In this document: piece by piece, positions 18,518-27,833 of the stretch | Numbering within the stretch: position 1 is the first letter of the stretch | How the letters are laid out: each line of letters starts with the position of its first letter | Source: Chlorobaculum sp. MV4-Y | GTDB taxonomy: Bacteria > Bacteroidota > Chlorobiia > Chlorobiales > Chlorobiaceae | Direction of reading: 5' to 3' | Assembly (NCBI RefSeq): GCF_025244685.1 | Contig: NZ_CP104202.1 | Span: 1,554,359 to 1,618,358 of the forward strand | Length of the DNA stretch: 64,000 nt | Made by a program: the position numbers and the translations under genes | The notes under the pieces: generated by a model | Seen by the model: only the letters and a program-made list of their open reading frames with translations | Told to the model about the DNA's origin: nothing | Database searches by the model: none

Positions 18518-19177
18518 ATGAAGAAATACGCAATTGCCATTATAACTGCAGCGATGCTATCGGCACCAGCTATAACAGCTACAGCGGATCCTTTATATAT
18601 AAGCCTTTCAGGTGGTTTGAACCTTATGAGTAATAGTGATGCGAAGGTTGCAGATGCTGAGACATCGACCAAAAATGCTGTTGAATACAAGCGAGGATAT
18701 GCTCTTGAGGGCGCGTTTGGCGAAAAAACAGGTGCGTTCCGTGGAGAAATCGCCGTTGGCTACCAATCCTGTGATGTCGATAAGGTATTAGGTTCAGACA
18801 TCGTTGAGCAATTGGGTGAAATCGATAATTACGAAGATCTCACAGTCACGGCATCAGCACTGACGGTAATGTATAATGTTTATGCTGACTATGACATGAA
18901 AGGGGTACTCTCTCCCTATCTGATGGGAGGTCTCGGAGCAGCGTTTGTGGATATGGGAACTTCGTTCAAACTCGATGGGGTCGAGTATGATAATTCATAC
19001 GACAAGACCGTATTTGCCTGGCAAGTCGGGGCTGGCTTAGGTATAAAGTTGACCAATAATATGGCGATTGACTTAGGCTACCGTTATTTCAAAACGAGAG
19101 ACCTTGATTTGGGAAATAATACAAAGCTCTCATTTGGAGGGAGCAAAATCCTTCTGGGGATGCGCTACAACCTCTAA
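18518..19177 (+). CDS. Small outer membrane beta-barrel protein
   Basis: 219 residues. A signal peptide MKKYAIAIITAAMLSAPAIT is followed by a likely cleavage after ATA near residue 23. The rest is a series of amphipathic beta strands ending in the outer-membrane signature LGMRYNL with a C-terminal hydrophobic residue. The pattern (SGGLNLMSNSDAK, long acidic loop, YLMGGLGAAFVDMG, LGYRYFKTRDL) matches the OmpA-N/Opacity-like porin-family barrel of about eight strands. It is expected in the outer membrane; role unknown. It is a single gene between tRNA-Gly and tRNA-Ser loci and is followed by a strong hairpin terminator. Confidence 0.86.
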   Translation: MKKYAIAIITAAMLSAPAITATADPLYISLSGGLNLMSNSDAKVADAETSTKNAVEYKRGYALEGAFGEKTGAFRGEIAVGYQSCDVDKVLGSDIVEQLGEIDNYEDLTVTASALTVMYNVYADYDMKGVLSPYLMGGLGAAFVDMGTSFKLDGVEYDNSYDKTVFAWQVGAGLGIKLTNNMAIDLGYRYFKTRDLDLGNNTKLSFGGSKILLGMRYNL

Positions 19178-19195
19178 CCCGAAGTAATTATTGAA

Positions 19196-19232
19196 TTAAC
19201 GGCATCAAAAGGTTTGATGCCGTTAATTCTTT
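19196..19232 (+). terminator. Terminator of the beta-barrel gene
   Basis: TTAACGGCATCAAA and TTTGATGCCGTTAA form a 14-bp perfect stem with an AGG loop, followed by TTCTTTT. Confidence 0.9.
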
Positions 19233-19372
19233 TCGCCTCTATATCATCTTACCATCAGTTCCCCACCCCCCGCCCTATACCCTCACCTTATCAGCCACAA
19301 AAAGAGAGCGTCTTCATTCTCCTTCGACTACTGTGATTTTTCAGAAGCGACCTGCATCTCCGGAAAGCCATC

Positions 19373-19597
19373 TTAACCGCTATAAACCCCGATGATGCAA
19401 GAATCAACAAGCTCTTCGGCAATCCGTTCAACGATACCTATACGAAGACTGATTTCGCGTATTCCATAGCTGATAGCGTGTCGGAGATCGTTTGCGGCAT
19501 TTTCTTGAGGATGGCGAAGCCCTTGAACCAGATACTTCTTGGTAAAATACCCGCTAATGCTTATAATCACACTCCTTAGTGATTCAACAATATTCAA
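19373..19597 (-). CDS. Hypothetical short protein or gene remnant, 74 residues
   Basis: A frame of 74 residues beginning MNIVESLRSVIISISGYFTK with plausible amphipathic helices (HAISYGIREISLRIGIVERI). It lies alone in a 490-base gap between the beta-barrel terminator and tRNA-Ser, a typical place for integration leftovers. No domain is recognised, and there is no good ribosome binding site. It may be the remainder of a larger gene. Low confidence that it is expressed. The rest of the gap (19233-19372 and 19598-19667) shows nothing recognisable. Confidence 0.3.
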   Translation of the reverse strand: MNIVESLRSVIISISGYFTKKYLVQGLRHPQENAANDLRHAISYGIREISLRIGIVERIAEELVDSCIIGVYSG

Positions 19598-19667
19598 AGA
19601 TGCAGATTACGAATATCTGGATCAGGGAATGCTGGAGAACAATCGCTAAGTGAAGGTATTATAACAC

Positions 19668-19755
<88 letters not shown>

Positions 19756-19758
19756 TGC

Positions 19759-19799
19759 AAAAACAAAAGGCCCCCAACAGGTGGGCTTTTTTGTTTTTG
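19759..19799 (+). terminator. Terminator after tRNA-Ser
   Basis: AAAACAAAAGGCCCCC pairs imperfectly with GGTGGGCTTTTTTGTTTTT across an AACA loop, with a T-rich end. Confidence 0.82.
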
Positions 19800-20030
19800 A
19801 CCTGTGAACTTCCGCCTTGTCCGCAAGCTTCTTCTATTGTTCTTCCCCGATATTTCGTAATATCTTGCCCGGAAGAGACCGGCGTCGCAAAACGGCTAAA
19901 AACAGCCCGCGGCAGAATGTCGGGAAATAAAGTCCCTGAAGATTTTTCACAGAAAACATGCGAAAACAAGCTCATGCCGTCAGCTTTTGTAAAAATCTTT
20001 CTTTCAAGCAGTTAAAGACAAAAATCGCCT

Positions 20031-20420
20031 ATGAGCAAGGAAAACAGAAACAGCGTCAAAGATGTGACGCCTTCGATAGCGTTGTCAATGATCAAAAAAG
20101 GTGCGCTACTGGTCGATGTGCGCGAAACACGTGAAATCGAAAGAAAAGCGTTCGACGTATCCGACTTCATGTCGGTGCCCATGAGCAGCTTCCAGAGCCA
20201 GCTTCATGAAATCCCCGCCAATCGCAAAGTCATCATAGCCTGCCATAGCGGCAACCGCAGCAGCATGGCCTCGAGAATACTTGTGAACCACGGGTACAAA
20301 AACGTACACAACCTTCAAAACGGTATCATCCGATGGGAGCGCGAAGGACTTCCGATCAGAAAAAAAACGGCAGAAAGTCCTTTTGCATGGATGGGAAAGA
20401 TGTTTCGCAGGACATCGTAA
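20031..20420 (+). CDS. Rhodanese domain protein
   Basis: 129 residues, a single cytosolic rhodanese domain. LLVDVRE (27-32) is the conserved strand, active-site Cys71 lies in the loop CHSGNRS, and NLQNGIIRWEREGLP is the conserved C-terminal motif. Rhodaneses carry persulfide sulfur between donors and acceptors such as cyanide or thiol proteins. It is a clear paralog of the rhodanese in the arsenic operon (61488-61889): both share DVRE, KVIIAC, NHGY and a final IVRW/IIRW block. It stands alone after tRNA-Ser; an inverted repeat follows. In a sulfur-oxidising phototroph, a role in sulfane sulfur traffic is plausible but not shown. Confidence 0.9.
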   Translation: MSKENRNSVKDVTPSIALSMIKKGALLVDVRETREIERKAFDVSDFMSVPMSSFQSQLHEIPANRKVIIACHSGNRSSMASRILVNHGYKNVHNLQNGIIRWEREGLPIRKKTAESPFAWMGKMFRRTS

Positions 20421-20447
20421 CCAGCTAATCATTTGCATTACTAACCA

Positions 20448-20484
20448 CCTCTGTTCACCTGTCCTGGCGACGGGTGAACAGAGG
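20448..20484. repeat. Hairpin downstream of rhodanese gene
   Basis: CCTCTGTTCACC and GGTGAACAGAGG pair in a 12-13-bp perfect stem around TGTCCTGGCGAC. No T-run follows on the plus strand, so it may be a transcript-stabilising hairpin rather than a classic terminator. Confidence 0.65.
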
Positions 20485-21062
20485 GATCCTGCCAAACAAG
20501 AATGCTTCTGAAGCGCACCAGCCTCATTTAACCTCACTTTTCTCCGTCCTTGAGTTCGGAGGCAATGCGGATTTCAACCTCCAGATTTCGACCCCCACTC
20601 AACACACTCATCCGGCTGATCCAACAGGGCATTTTTCGTTACTCCGAAATCGAAAAACAGGCTCCTCCAGCAACAATCTGCCCCTGAAAAATCCTGCCGC
20701 ACGATCAGATCAAACTGACCGGCAAAAATATTTTTCCATTTTTTCCCGATTTCTGCCATGCAACCGCACCAAAAATTTCTCAACTAAAGCGATTTTATTT
20801 TTAAAGCTCATTACTCCTTATACCAAAGAACTTACAGCTCTTTAATCCAGCGAAGTCCCTCTATACCCTTCTATATTTTAGCATATACCAAGACATAATA
20901 ACAGGGAAAAAAATTCATATCACATATATACTTTAAAGGTATAAATATTTTTTATATAACAAGTTACAAATATATGATAATGTGATTTCTATTTTGCAAA
21001 CATCATAATTTCACTTATACTATATCTGAGAGAAATGTATAAGCACTTCGTCGAGAGCGCTC
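20485..21062. other. Intergenic region upstream of the trypsin-TPR gene
   Basis: About 580 bases. The left half has coding-like composition but only frames broken by stops. The right half (about 20860-21050) is strongly AT-rich with TATA-like runs and probably carries the promoter of the next gene. No repeat or RNA was recognised. Confidence 0.5.
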
Positions 21063-22772
21063 ATGTATTACGAATACGACCATGGATTTCAACTCAGGAT
21101 ACCGCCCTTCGATGCTGAATGTGCTTTTTGTATTTCGGCAAAACCTTTAACACTAACGGCTGTGATCAAACATCTTCTTCGGGCACTTGTCCTACTTTTG
21201 TTGGTGTTCGCAAGCCAAGCATTTCCCGGCCCGCTTTACGCCAAATCGGCAAGCGAGATTTTCGCGCAGGCATCCAAAAGCGTCGTCGTCGTCTACAATT
21301 ACGACAACAAAGGCATCAGGCAACAGCTTGGTAGTGGCGTTGTCATGCCTGATGGACAAGTCGCGACCAATTTTCATGTTGTCAACCGGGCAACTAAAAT
21401 CACGGTGCTCTTCAACGGAAAGGAGTTCGCGGCCAAAGCCAACCACTCCAATCCTGAACGCGACATTTGCCTCCTGGACGTCACAGGGCTAAACGCCCCA
21501 TGCGTCGTAGTCGGCCATGCCAGTCAGCTCAAGGTAGGAGAAAAGGTCTATGCAATAGGAGCGCCGGATGGCTTTGAGAAAACGCTCTCCGACGGAATCG
21601 TTTCAGGATTCAGGGCTGTTGACGGCGGGCGCTATATCCAGACGACAACTCCGATATCTCCCGGCTCAAGCGGTGGCGGCCTGTTCGATGAAGAAGGTCG
21701 TCTGGTAGGACTTCCTACGTTTTATATGGCCAGCGGCCAGAGCCTGAATTTCGCAGTTCCAGTTGAATGGGTGCTTGAAACTTCCGAGCATCAAGTCGCC
21801 GGTGCGGAAAATACGAGACAATGCTCAGAATGGCTCGCCAAAACAGTCGCTTATGAAAAAAACAGGGATTGGGCGGGCATGGTCAGGCAATGCAACCTGT
21901 GGGTCAAGGCGCAGCCAAAAAACTGTGACGCCTGGTACTGTTCAGGCATCGCCTACAACAAAATTGGAGACGCACGCAGCGCTATCAGTGCACTCCAGAC
22001 CGCGGTACAGCTTAAACCGAATTACTCCTCGGCATGGAACGACCTCGGCTTTGCCTATGTCGTCGCAGGGATGAGACTCGAAGCCATCGAAGCCTACAAA
22101 AAAGCGATTCTCACCAACCCGAACAATGCATCGGCATGGCATAACATAGGAATTCTGTACCTCAAGAAAGGTGACCTTGACATGGCGGTTGAATCTTTCC
22201 AGCAGGCGGTACAAATCAAGCCTGATTATCTCTCCGCATGGGTCAACCTTGGAATAGCTCTGAAAACAAAAGGAACTCCGAAAGAGGCCATCCAGGCATT
22301 CACCAAGGCGATCAGCATCAATAGCAACAACTCCGTTATCTGGAATAACCTTGGATTAGCCTACAGGGATGCTGGCGACATCAATCAGTCAATCGATGCA
22401 TTCAGGCATGCGCTGCAAATCAACCCCAATTATGATATTGCACGAAACAACCTGGCCGAAACCTATCGCCTGACCGGACGCATGGGTGAAAGCATCAATA
22501 CGTGCATTGAAGCCACAAAAGCAAATCCGAACAATGCCGCAGCATGGCAAAATCTCGGAGATGCATATTCGAAAAGCAATCAGAAAGACAAAGCTTTAGA
22601 GGCATACAAAGAGGCATTGCGCTGCGACCCCAACAATGTTCAGGCACTGCTCAGCCTGGGTAAGCATTACGCAACCGAAAACAATCGCCAGGTAGCAATG
22701 GACGTGTACCGTCGCCTGAAGAACATCGACAACAGTGCGGCAAAGAACTACCTTCAGAACTACCTTCTTTGA
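21063..22772 (+). CDS. Secreted trypsin-like serine protease with TPR array
   Basis: 569 residues. Two parts: an S1C/HtrA-type trypsin fold at about 62-230 with catalytic triad His105 (TNFHVVN), Asp134 (ERDICLL) and Ser203 (GSSGGGLF), then about eight tetratricopeptide repeats from about 265 to 565 (repeated WNDLGFAY/WHNIGILY/WVNLGIAL blocks and NPNNA turns). A hydrophobic stretch at 35-56 (LLRALVLLLLVFASQAF) is a signal peptide or anchor; the preceding 35 residues may be untranslated, and starts further in (for example 21156, before AVIKHLLRA) are possible only with GTG. No PDZ is present, unlike DegP. It points toward the tpsBA operon and ends 140 bases from it. Confidence 0.88.
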   Translation: MYYEYDHGFQLRIPPFDAECAFCISAKPLTLTAVIKHLLRALVLLLLVFASQAFPGPLYAKSASEIFAQASKSVVVVYNYDNKGIRQQLGSGVVMPDGQVATNFHVVNRATKITVLFNGKEFAAKANHSNPERDICLLDVTGLNAPCVVVGHASQLKVGEKVYAIGAPDGFEKTLSDGIVSGFRAVDGGRYIQTTTPISPGSSGGGLFDEEGRLVGLPTFYMASGQSLNFAVPVEWVLETSEHQVAGAENTRQCSEWLAKTVAYEKNRDWAGMVRQCNLWVKAQPKNCDAWYCSGIAYNKIGDARSAISALQTAVQLKPNYSSAWNDLGFAYVVAGMRLEAIEAYKKAILTNPNNASAWHNIGILYLKKGDLDMAVESFQQAVQIKPDYLSAWVNLGIALKTKGTPKEAIQAFTKAISINSNNSVIWNNLGLAYRDAGDINQSIDAFRHALQINPNYDIARNNLAETYRLTGRMGESINTCIEATKANPNNAAAWQNLGDAYSKSNQKDKALEAYKEALRCDPNNVQALLSLGKHYATENNRQVAMDVYRRLKNIDNSAAKNYLQNYLL

Positions 22773-22842
22773 AAGCTGCCAAAACGAACAGGCCCCCTTT
22801 ATCTCAAGCAAAATCATTGCCTGCTCAGTACAGGCTGTGGGC

Positions 22843-22884
22843 AAAAAAAGAGAATGTCCCGGTTTTACCGGGACATTCTCTTTA
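22843..22884. terminator. Bidirectional terminator between trypsin-TPR gene and tpsA
   Basis: AAAGAGAATGTCCCGG and CCGGGACATTCTCTTT form a perfect 16-bp stem with a TTTTA loop, A-run on the left and T-run on the right; it serves the two convergent genes. Confidence 0.92.
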
Positions 22885-22909
22885 CTACGCAGGTATCCAT
22901 ACCACCCTG

Positions 22910-25900
22910 TTAACGCACCATAACGTCAACAACCCAACTACGCATCGAAGAATCTGTGATCTTGACCTTCAACGGGAAGGCATTTGAAGGCGGATTGATC
23001 GCGGTAAAGGATTTGTTGCCGCTGTTGTAGGTCATCCATGCAGGAAGAGACTGACCGTTTTCCAATTTCACGGTTTCCTTTCCATTGCCGTTCAGTAACA
23101 CAACCTTCACCTCCTTCGGAAGCTCAAACGTAATACTTGAACCACTGCGAAGCATCTCCTCAGGTATCAGAACATCGACCAAGCCCGGCTTGCCAGCCTC
23201 GGCATTTCTGACCAGTTTGACAATCACCTGAGCATTGGTCTCAGCTACCGTTCCTGTGGTGATTTCCGATGGAGCCACCTCACCTTCGTTGGTCATCGCT
23301 ACCGTCCTGACCTCGCCACCTTGCTCAAAAGGCGATCCTCCGCCGGTGCTTTCACCTGCGGCAATAAGCTCAGCTGCACTTCCTGTCGTCAGTTCCGCGA
23401 AGCTGCCGAAATCCATACCTGTCGTATTGACTATAGGATTCGAGCCTTTGGGCCCAATGACATTTTCCGGCACAATAACGGGTCCAGGAGGAGTCAGTTC
23501 GACCAAATCAAATGGATTAAGTCCCTGCTCGATCGTAAGGACACCATCGTCGAAAGTGATATCATAGTTCGAAGATGTCAGCCCGGCTGGAATTATAGCA
23601 TAGGTACCTGGGTCGACAGCCCCTTGGCTACTGCCTGTGTAATAGAGCACTCCTCCAAGCACAGTGTAGTCCTGACCGCCGACGAAGCCACTATACTGAA
23701 CGCCATTACCGCCAGTGTAGGCAACCGTATCATAGGTCTTGGAATCATCGTTGGCTGTAATCGTCAACGGAGCTTTCGTGATCGTCAGCGATCCATTCAC
23801 GTAGCTGATCTGGTAATTGCTCAGTCCATTGCCCGTCGCCGACGTCAGATTGTCATTGTACGTACCAGCATTCGTGCCCGTACCCAGTGTAGATACGCCG
23901 GTCAGCGTATCACTTCCATAGAGCTCTCCAGCTGTAATACTGTAGCTGTTGGTGTACTGGGTCGCATCGTACTGGTGACTCGTCGTTCCGCCCGTGATCG
24001 TCAACGGAGCTTTCGTGATCGTCAGCGATCCATTCACGTAGCTGATCTGGTAATTGCTCAGTCCATTGCCCGTCGCCGACGTCAGATTGTCATTGTACGT
24101 ACCAGCATTCGTGCCCGTGCCCAGAGTTGATACGCCAGTAACCGCATCACTTCCATACAGTGTTCCAGAAACACTGTAGGTGTTGGTATACGGGGTTGCA
24201 TCGTACTGGTGGCTCGTCGTTCCGCCCGTGATCGTCAACGGGGCCTTATTGATCGTGCCAGTGCCTGCGCCCTGCACATCGTATCCGGAAATAGACCAGT
24301 TGTCGACAACGATCGGTGTTACGTCGTTATCGATAACGGTAAAGTTCAATGGGATACCATTACCGGCATTAACGCTACTAAATGTGACCGCGCTCGTAAC
24401 TAAATCACCATAAGCAAGGGCACCAAATGAGTCTCCGTCGTTAACACTTGGAACAACACTTACAAGCTGAGGATTATTTTGCGTATTCGTGCCGTCATAA
24501 GTCTTCGTATCAGTCAGCGTAACCGTCAGGGTCGGCGTGGAACGATAGAAGAAGTTATATGTGCCTGTGTGAATCGTTTGACTTCCGACTCCATACGTGA
24601 CGCCATAGGTCTTGTACTTAAGGCCATCTTTATCCGGGCCCGACATCCGAGCAAACAGATTAGTCGTATCCGGCGTTCCGGAGTAGACTGTAATGGTGCC
24701 AGTAGATGAGGTGCTGACCGTTTGTGTGCCGTCGATAGAGACGTTACCTCCTCTCGATGCAAGAGTAACCTCTGAACCGGAACCGGTCATGGCGATATTG
24801 CGATCAATGGTGAAGTTGCCACCGATGTCGGCCGTGACATCGCCTGTGCCAACGATACCTCCGCCAGCCAGCGTACCAAGGGAAACAGCATCGGAACGGT
24901 AGAAAAGCAGATTCGCATTGTCGGTCACAAGACCGGTTCCCAGCGTACCACTTGTTCCGCCATTGCCGACCTGAAGCGTACCGGCATTGATCGCGGTCGG
25001 GCCGCTATAGGTATTGTTGCCCGTCAGCGTCAGCGTACCGGCTCCATTCTTGGTCACGTCTCCTGTTCCCGATATCACTCCACCGTAGCTGGAAGCATCA
25101 GAACGGTTGAACACCAGATGGGAATTATCAGTCACGTTGCCCGTGCCCAATGTACCGCTCGTGCCTCCATTGCCGACCTGCAGCGTACCATTGCTAATCG
25201 TGGTCGTGCCGCTATAGGTGTTGTTACCCGTCAGCGTCAGCGTACCTGTACCGGCCTTGGTCAGCGAACCGGTGTCGATGATCGGCCCGGCTATCAAGCT
25301 GAGATTGCCGGTATTGTTCACAGTCAGGTTATAGGTATTCAGATCAACCACTGAGCTCGCGGAACTTATCTTAACATCCCTTGCTGTCAACACCGAATTT
25401 TTGCCAACAATATTCACATTGCCATTATACGTCTGGTCTTCGGTGGTCGTAATGTTCCCCGTGATATTGGTAGGTCCGTTAACCGTAAGCGAGGTCAGTA
25501 CTGGTGCCGTATAGTCGACATTATTGGGCAACTGAGCAAGCCAGTTGCCATCAATGTAAGGCGACCTCGCGTCTTTCTGACAATAGCTAATGCTTGATAC
25601 AACGAATTTTTGATTGAATACAATTCTACTCTCCGAGCCAGAACCACTGCTTGTAATGTAATAATCACCGTTTCCAGGACCGGTACCTTTCGTAAGCGTC
25701 CCCGTCGGCCCTATTACTGTAGGGTTTGTTCCTCCTCCAAATGGCAAATCAATGTAATGACCAGCCTCAAAGGTAACATTGCCTGGGTAAAACGTACCTC
25801 CATCACTGACGGTGAAAACTACTGGCACTGTACTCCCATTATGAGTAGAAGTAACTGTCGCATTAGTAAAATTAACTGTTATTGTACTATGATTATACGT

Positions 25901-27721
25901 AGCACCCCTATAACTAAATGTGTAGGGATTTTCTTGTGGGGTTGTACTTCCACTCCAATAACTGCCCGTAAATCCGCCTGTAGCCCCATCATTGAAGGTG
26001 GTCTGCGCCGCAGTTATGGTCAGCGAGTGGTCACCACCGACGTTGCCGTTGAATGTGACATTGCCACCATGCGTGTTAATCGATGTGTCGGCGAGCAGAA
26101 GCGTCCTCTGTGATGTAGATTTACCGAACACAAGGTTAAGGTTAGCAGTACTGGAGTCGATCGTAAAATTCGTTCCGTTACCGGTCAATGCAATGGTAGG
26201 AGCATAAAGATTCAACGTCCTATTATTGGCACCCGTGTATGTCAGATTGGCAAGGAAATTGATATCGTTGCTTGCCGAAAGAGTAACATTTGCCCCTGCA
26301 AGCTGGTTATTAAGGTAAGCAGTGGTAAGATATGAATAATCGGCCGCAGGGGTCGACGTCCCGGAGCCCACAATAGCTATGCTGTGAGGATCCAGCAAAA
26401 GAGTGCCCACGTCTCCCTGTGGAGCCAGCAACGATGCAAAACCAGTGTAGTCGAGGTACTGCTTGGAGCTGACCTCGGCAAATCCGCCGTTCCCACCGTT
26501 CGGGCCGCCCTCGGCCGAAATGCTGCCAGCAAAAGCAGTCGCCAGATCAGACCACAGCACCACTGTGCCACCGTCACCATTATCCGTTGCGTCGGCGGTG
26601 ATCGTCGAACCCGATTCGACAGTCACATTCTGCGCATTCCGAACATTGGCATTATTGCCCTGGTAGCCACCGCCAACAAGCACTTCGCCGCCACCCGTAG
26701 CACCGGATGCTGTAATGTTTGCGCCGTTCTGCACCAGCACATTATCACCCGTGACAACAACCGATCCGCCCTTGCCTTCGGCAGACGAAGCGTCCAGCGT
26801 ACCGGAAACAGTCGTCTGGCCACCATCTACATCGAGAATGATCCGGCCGCCATCTTCCTTCATACCTGTAGCCTGCACGATACCCGTCTGGTTGACCACC
26901 GACTTCATCAACGCATCGGCGGCTTTGGCAGTCATCACCACCAGACCTCCGTCAGCCTGAATCAGGCCGTTGTTCGCAGCAAGGGCATCAATCGTACCCT
27001 TGTCGACCGTATAGCTGATCATGCCGTCACCCAGGAACTGAACCGAAACCTGGTCACCGGCCATCATGGCAACGCTGCCCGAAGGGGCGCTGATCGTTCC
27101 GTTGTTGGTAACTTGCGGAGCTATCATGGCGACCACGCCGCCATTGGCTGCCGTGATCGATCCTTCATTGACCACCGCGCCGGCTGCGCCAGCGTTGGTG
27201 AACTGGTAGTTTCCGGCAAAGAAATCGCTGTCAGATATATCAAGCGAAGAAGCAATAAGGCCACCGACATTCACGGTCGCGGTTTTGCCGAACATCACCC
27301 CTGCGCGGTTCACGAGCATTATGTTGCCGTTCGCCGTGAGCGTGCCAAGAATCTGGCTGGGGTTCTGATCAGCAATCCTGTTGAGAGCAACCGAAGTGGA
27401 ATTCGGCTGAGCAAAATTCACGGAAGCGTCCTGACCGATGTTGAAGGTGCTCCAGTTGGCGATGAGCTGCTGGCTCGACTGGTTGACCGTCATTTGGGTG
27501 CCGCTGGTGGAAATAGTCGCGCTACCCGACGCGACCTGACCACCAGTAGGTAAGGCTCCGGCATCGAGGGCCATAGCCGGCGATGACATTGCCATTAATG
27601 CTGCGAGGCTTATAATGCCCCCGATGGTGAACATAGGAGCGCCCTTTGCCGAACTCTTTTCGGACACGACGATCCACTTGTCTTTCACCGCTGACCAGAT
27701 AATGCGGAATATCTTGTTCAT
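22910..27721 (-). CDS. Two-partner secretion exoprotein (TpsA, filamentous-hemagglutinin type)
   Basis: 1603 residues. The N-terminus MNKIFRIIWSAVKDKWIVVS is an extended signal peptide region, followed by a second hydrophobic core and likely cleavage after AMA near residue 51. Residues about 55-320 are the TPS secretion domain (NWSTFNIGQDASVNF, ANGNIMLVNRAGVMFG). Later come beta-helix repeats, two autotransporter-associated strands (GTGTLTLTGNNTYSGTT, GAGTLTLTGNNTYSGPT) encoded about 25290-24880, then MBG-type domains (APLTITGGTTSHQYDAT) encoded about 24250-23500, and a C-terminal globular segment. It should be secreted across the outer membrane by TpsB, whose gene is just upstream, as adhesin or surface filament. 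No peptidase or CDI toxin domain is recognised at the C-terminus. Confidence 0.93.
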   Translation of the reverse strand: MNKIFRIIWSAVKDKWIVVSEKSSAKGAPMFTIGGIISLAALMAMSSPAMALDAGALPTGGQVASGSATISTSGTQMTVNQSSQQLIANWSTFNIGQDASVNFAQPNSTSVALNRIADQNPSQILGTLTANGNIMLVNRAGVMFGKTATVNVGGLIASSLDISDSDFFAGNYQFTNAGAAGAVVNEGSITAANGGVVAMIAPQVTNNGTISAPSGSVAMMAGDQVSVQFLGDGMISYTVDKGTIDALAANNGLIQADGGLVVMTAKAADALMKSVVNQTGIVQATGMKEDGGRIILDVDGGQTTVSGTLDASSAEGKGGSVVVTGDNVLVQNGANITASGATGGGEVLVGGGYQGNNANVRNAQNVTVESGSTITADATDNGDGGTVVLWSDLATAFAGSISAEGGPNGGNGGFAEVSSKQYLDYTGFASLLAPQGDVGTLLLDPHSIAIVGSGTSTPAADYSYLTTAYLNNQLAGANVTLSASNDINFLANLTYTGANNRTLNLYAPTIALTGNGTNFTIDSSTANLNLVFGKSTSQRTLLLADTSINTHGGNVTFNGNVGGDHSLTITAAQTTFNDGATGGFTGSYWSGSTTPQENPYTFSYRGATYNHSTITVNFTNATVTSTHNGSTVPVVFTVSDGGTFYPGNVTFEAGHYIDLPFGGGTNPTVIGPTGTLTKGTGPGNGDYYITSSGSGSESRIVFNQKFVVSSISYCQKDARSPYIDGNWLAQLPNNVDYTAPVLTSLTVNGPTNITGNITTTEDQTYNGNVNIVGKNSVLTARDVKISSASSVVDLNTYNLTVNNTGNLSLIAGPIIDTGSLTKAGTGTLTLTGNNTYSGTTTISNGTLQVGNGGTSGTLGTGNVTDNSHLVFNRSDASSYGGVISGTGDVTKNGAGTLTLTGNNTYSGPTAINAGTLQVGNGGTSGTLGTGLVTDNANLLFYRSDAVSLGTLAGGGIVGTGDVTADIGGNFTIDRNIAMTGSGSEVTLASRGGNVSIDGTQTVSTSSTGTITVYSGTPDTTNLFARMSGPDKDGLKYKTYGVTYGVGSQTIHTGTYNFFYRSTPTLTVTLTDTKTYDGTNTQNNPQLVSVVPSVNDGDSFGALAYGDLVTSAVTFSSVNAGNGIPLNFTVIDNDVTPIVVDNWSISGYDVQGAGTGTINKAPLTITGGTTSHQYDATPYTNTYSVSGTLYGSDAVTGVSTLGTGTNAGTYNDNLTSATGNGLSNYQISYVNGSLTITKAPLTITGGTTSHQYDATQYTNSYSITAGELYGSDTLTGVSTLGTGTNAGTYNDNLTSATGNGLSNYQISYVNGSLTITKAPLTITANDDSKTYDTVAYTGGNGVQYSGFVGGQDYTVLGGVLYYTGSSQGAVDPGTYAIIPAGLTSSNYDITFDDGVLTIEQGLNPFDLVELTPPGPVIVPENVIGPKGSNPIVNTTGMDFGSFAELTTGSAAELIAAGESTGGGSPFEQGGEVRTVAMTNEGEVAPSEITTGTVAETNAQVIVKLVRNAEAGKPGLVDVLIPEEMLRSGSSITFELPKEVKVVLLNGNGKETVKLENGQSLPAWMTYNSGNKSFTAINPPSNAFPLKVKITDSSMRSWVVDVMVR
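23764..24237 (-). repeat. Tandem 237-base repeat coding MBG domains of TpsA
   Basis: Two adjoining units (23764-24000 and 24001-24237), each 79 codons, are nearly identical over their first 120 bases or so and encode TKAPLTITGGTTSHQYDAT followed by LTSATGNGLSNYQISYVNG. A partly matching third start appears at 24235. The high DNA identity implies recent duplication or gene conversion within the gene. Confidence 0.88.
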
Positions 27722-27833
27722 TGTCGTATTGTTCTATCTCTTGACAAGCCTGATGAGCTCGAAACTACAGCTCCCCTATTGTTCTCACTAAAGCACTACA
27801 AAACCGTCACCTCACCTTGCGGCCAACGGTGAC

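Noticed and set aside
26384-27553. 389-residue open frame antisense to tpsA
   Set aside because: Overlaps the TPS domain coding region; composition (Arg/His-rich) typical of a shadow.
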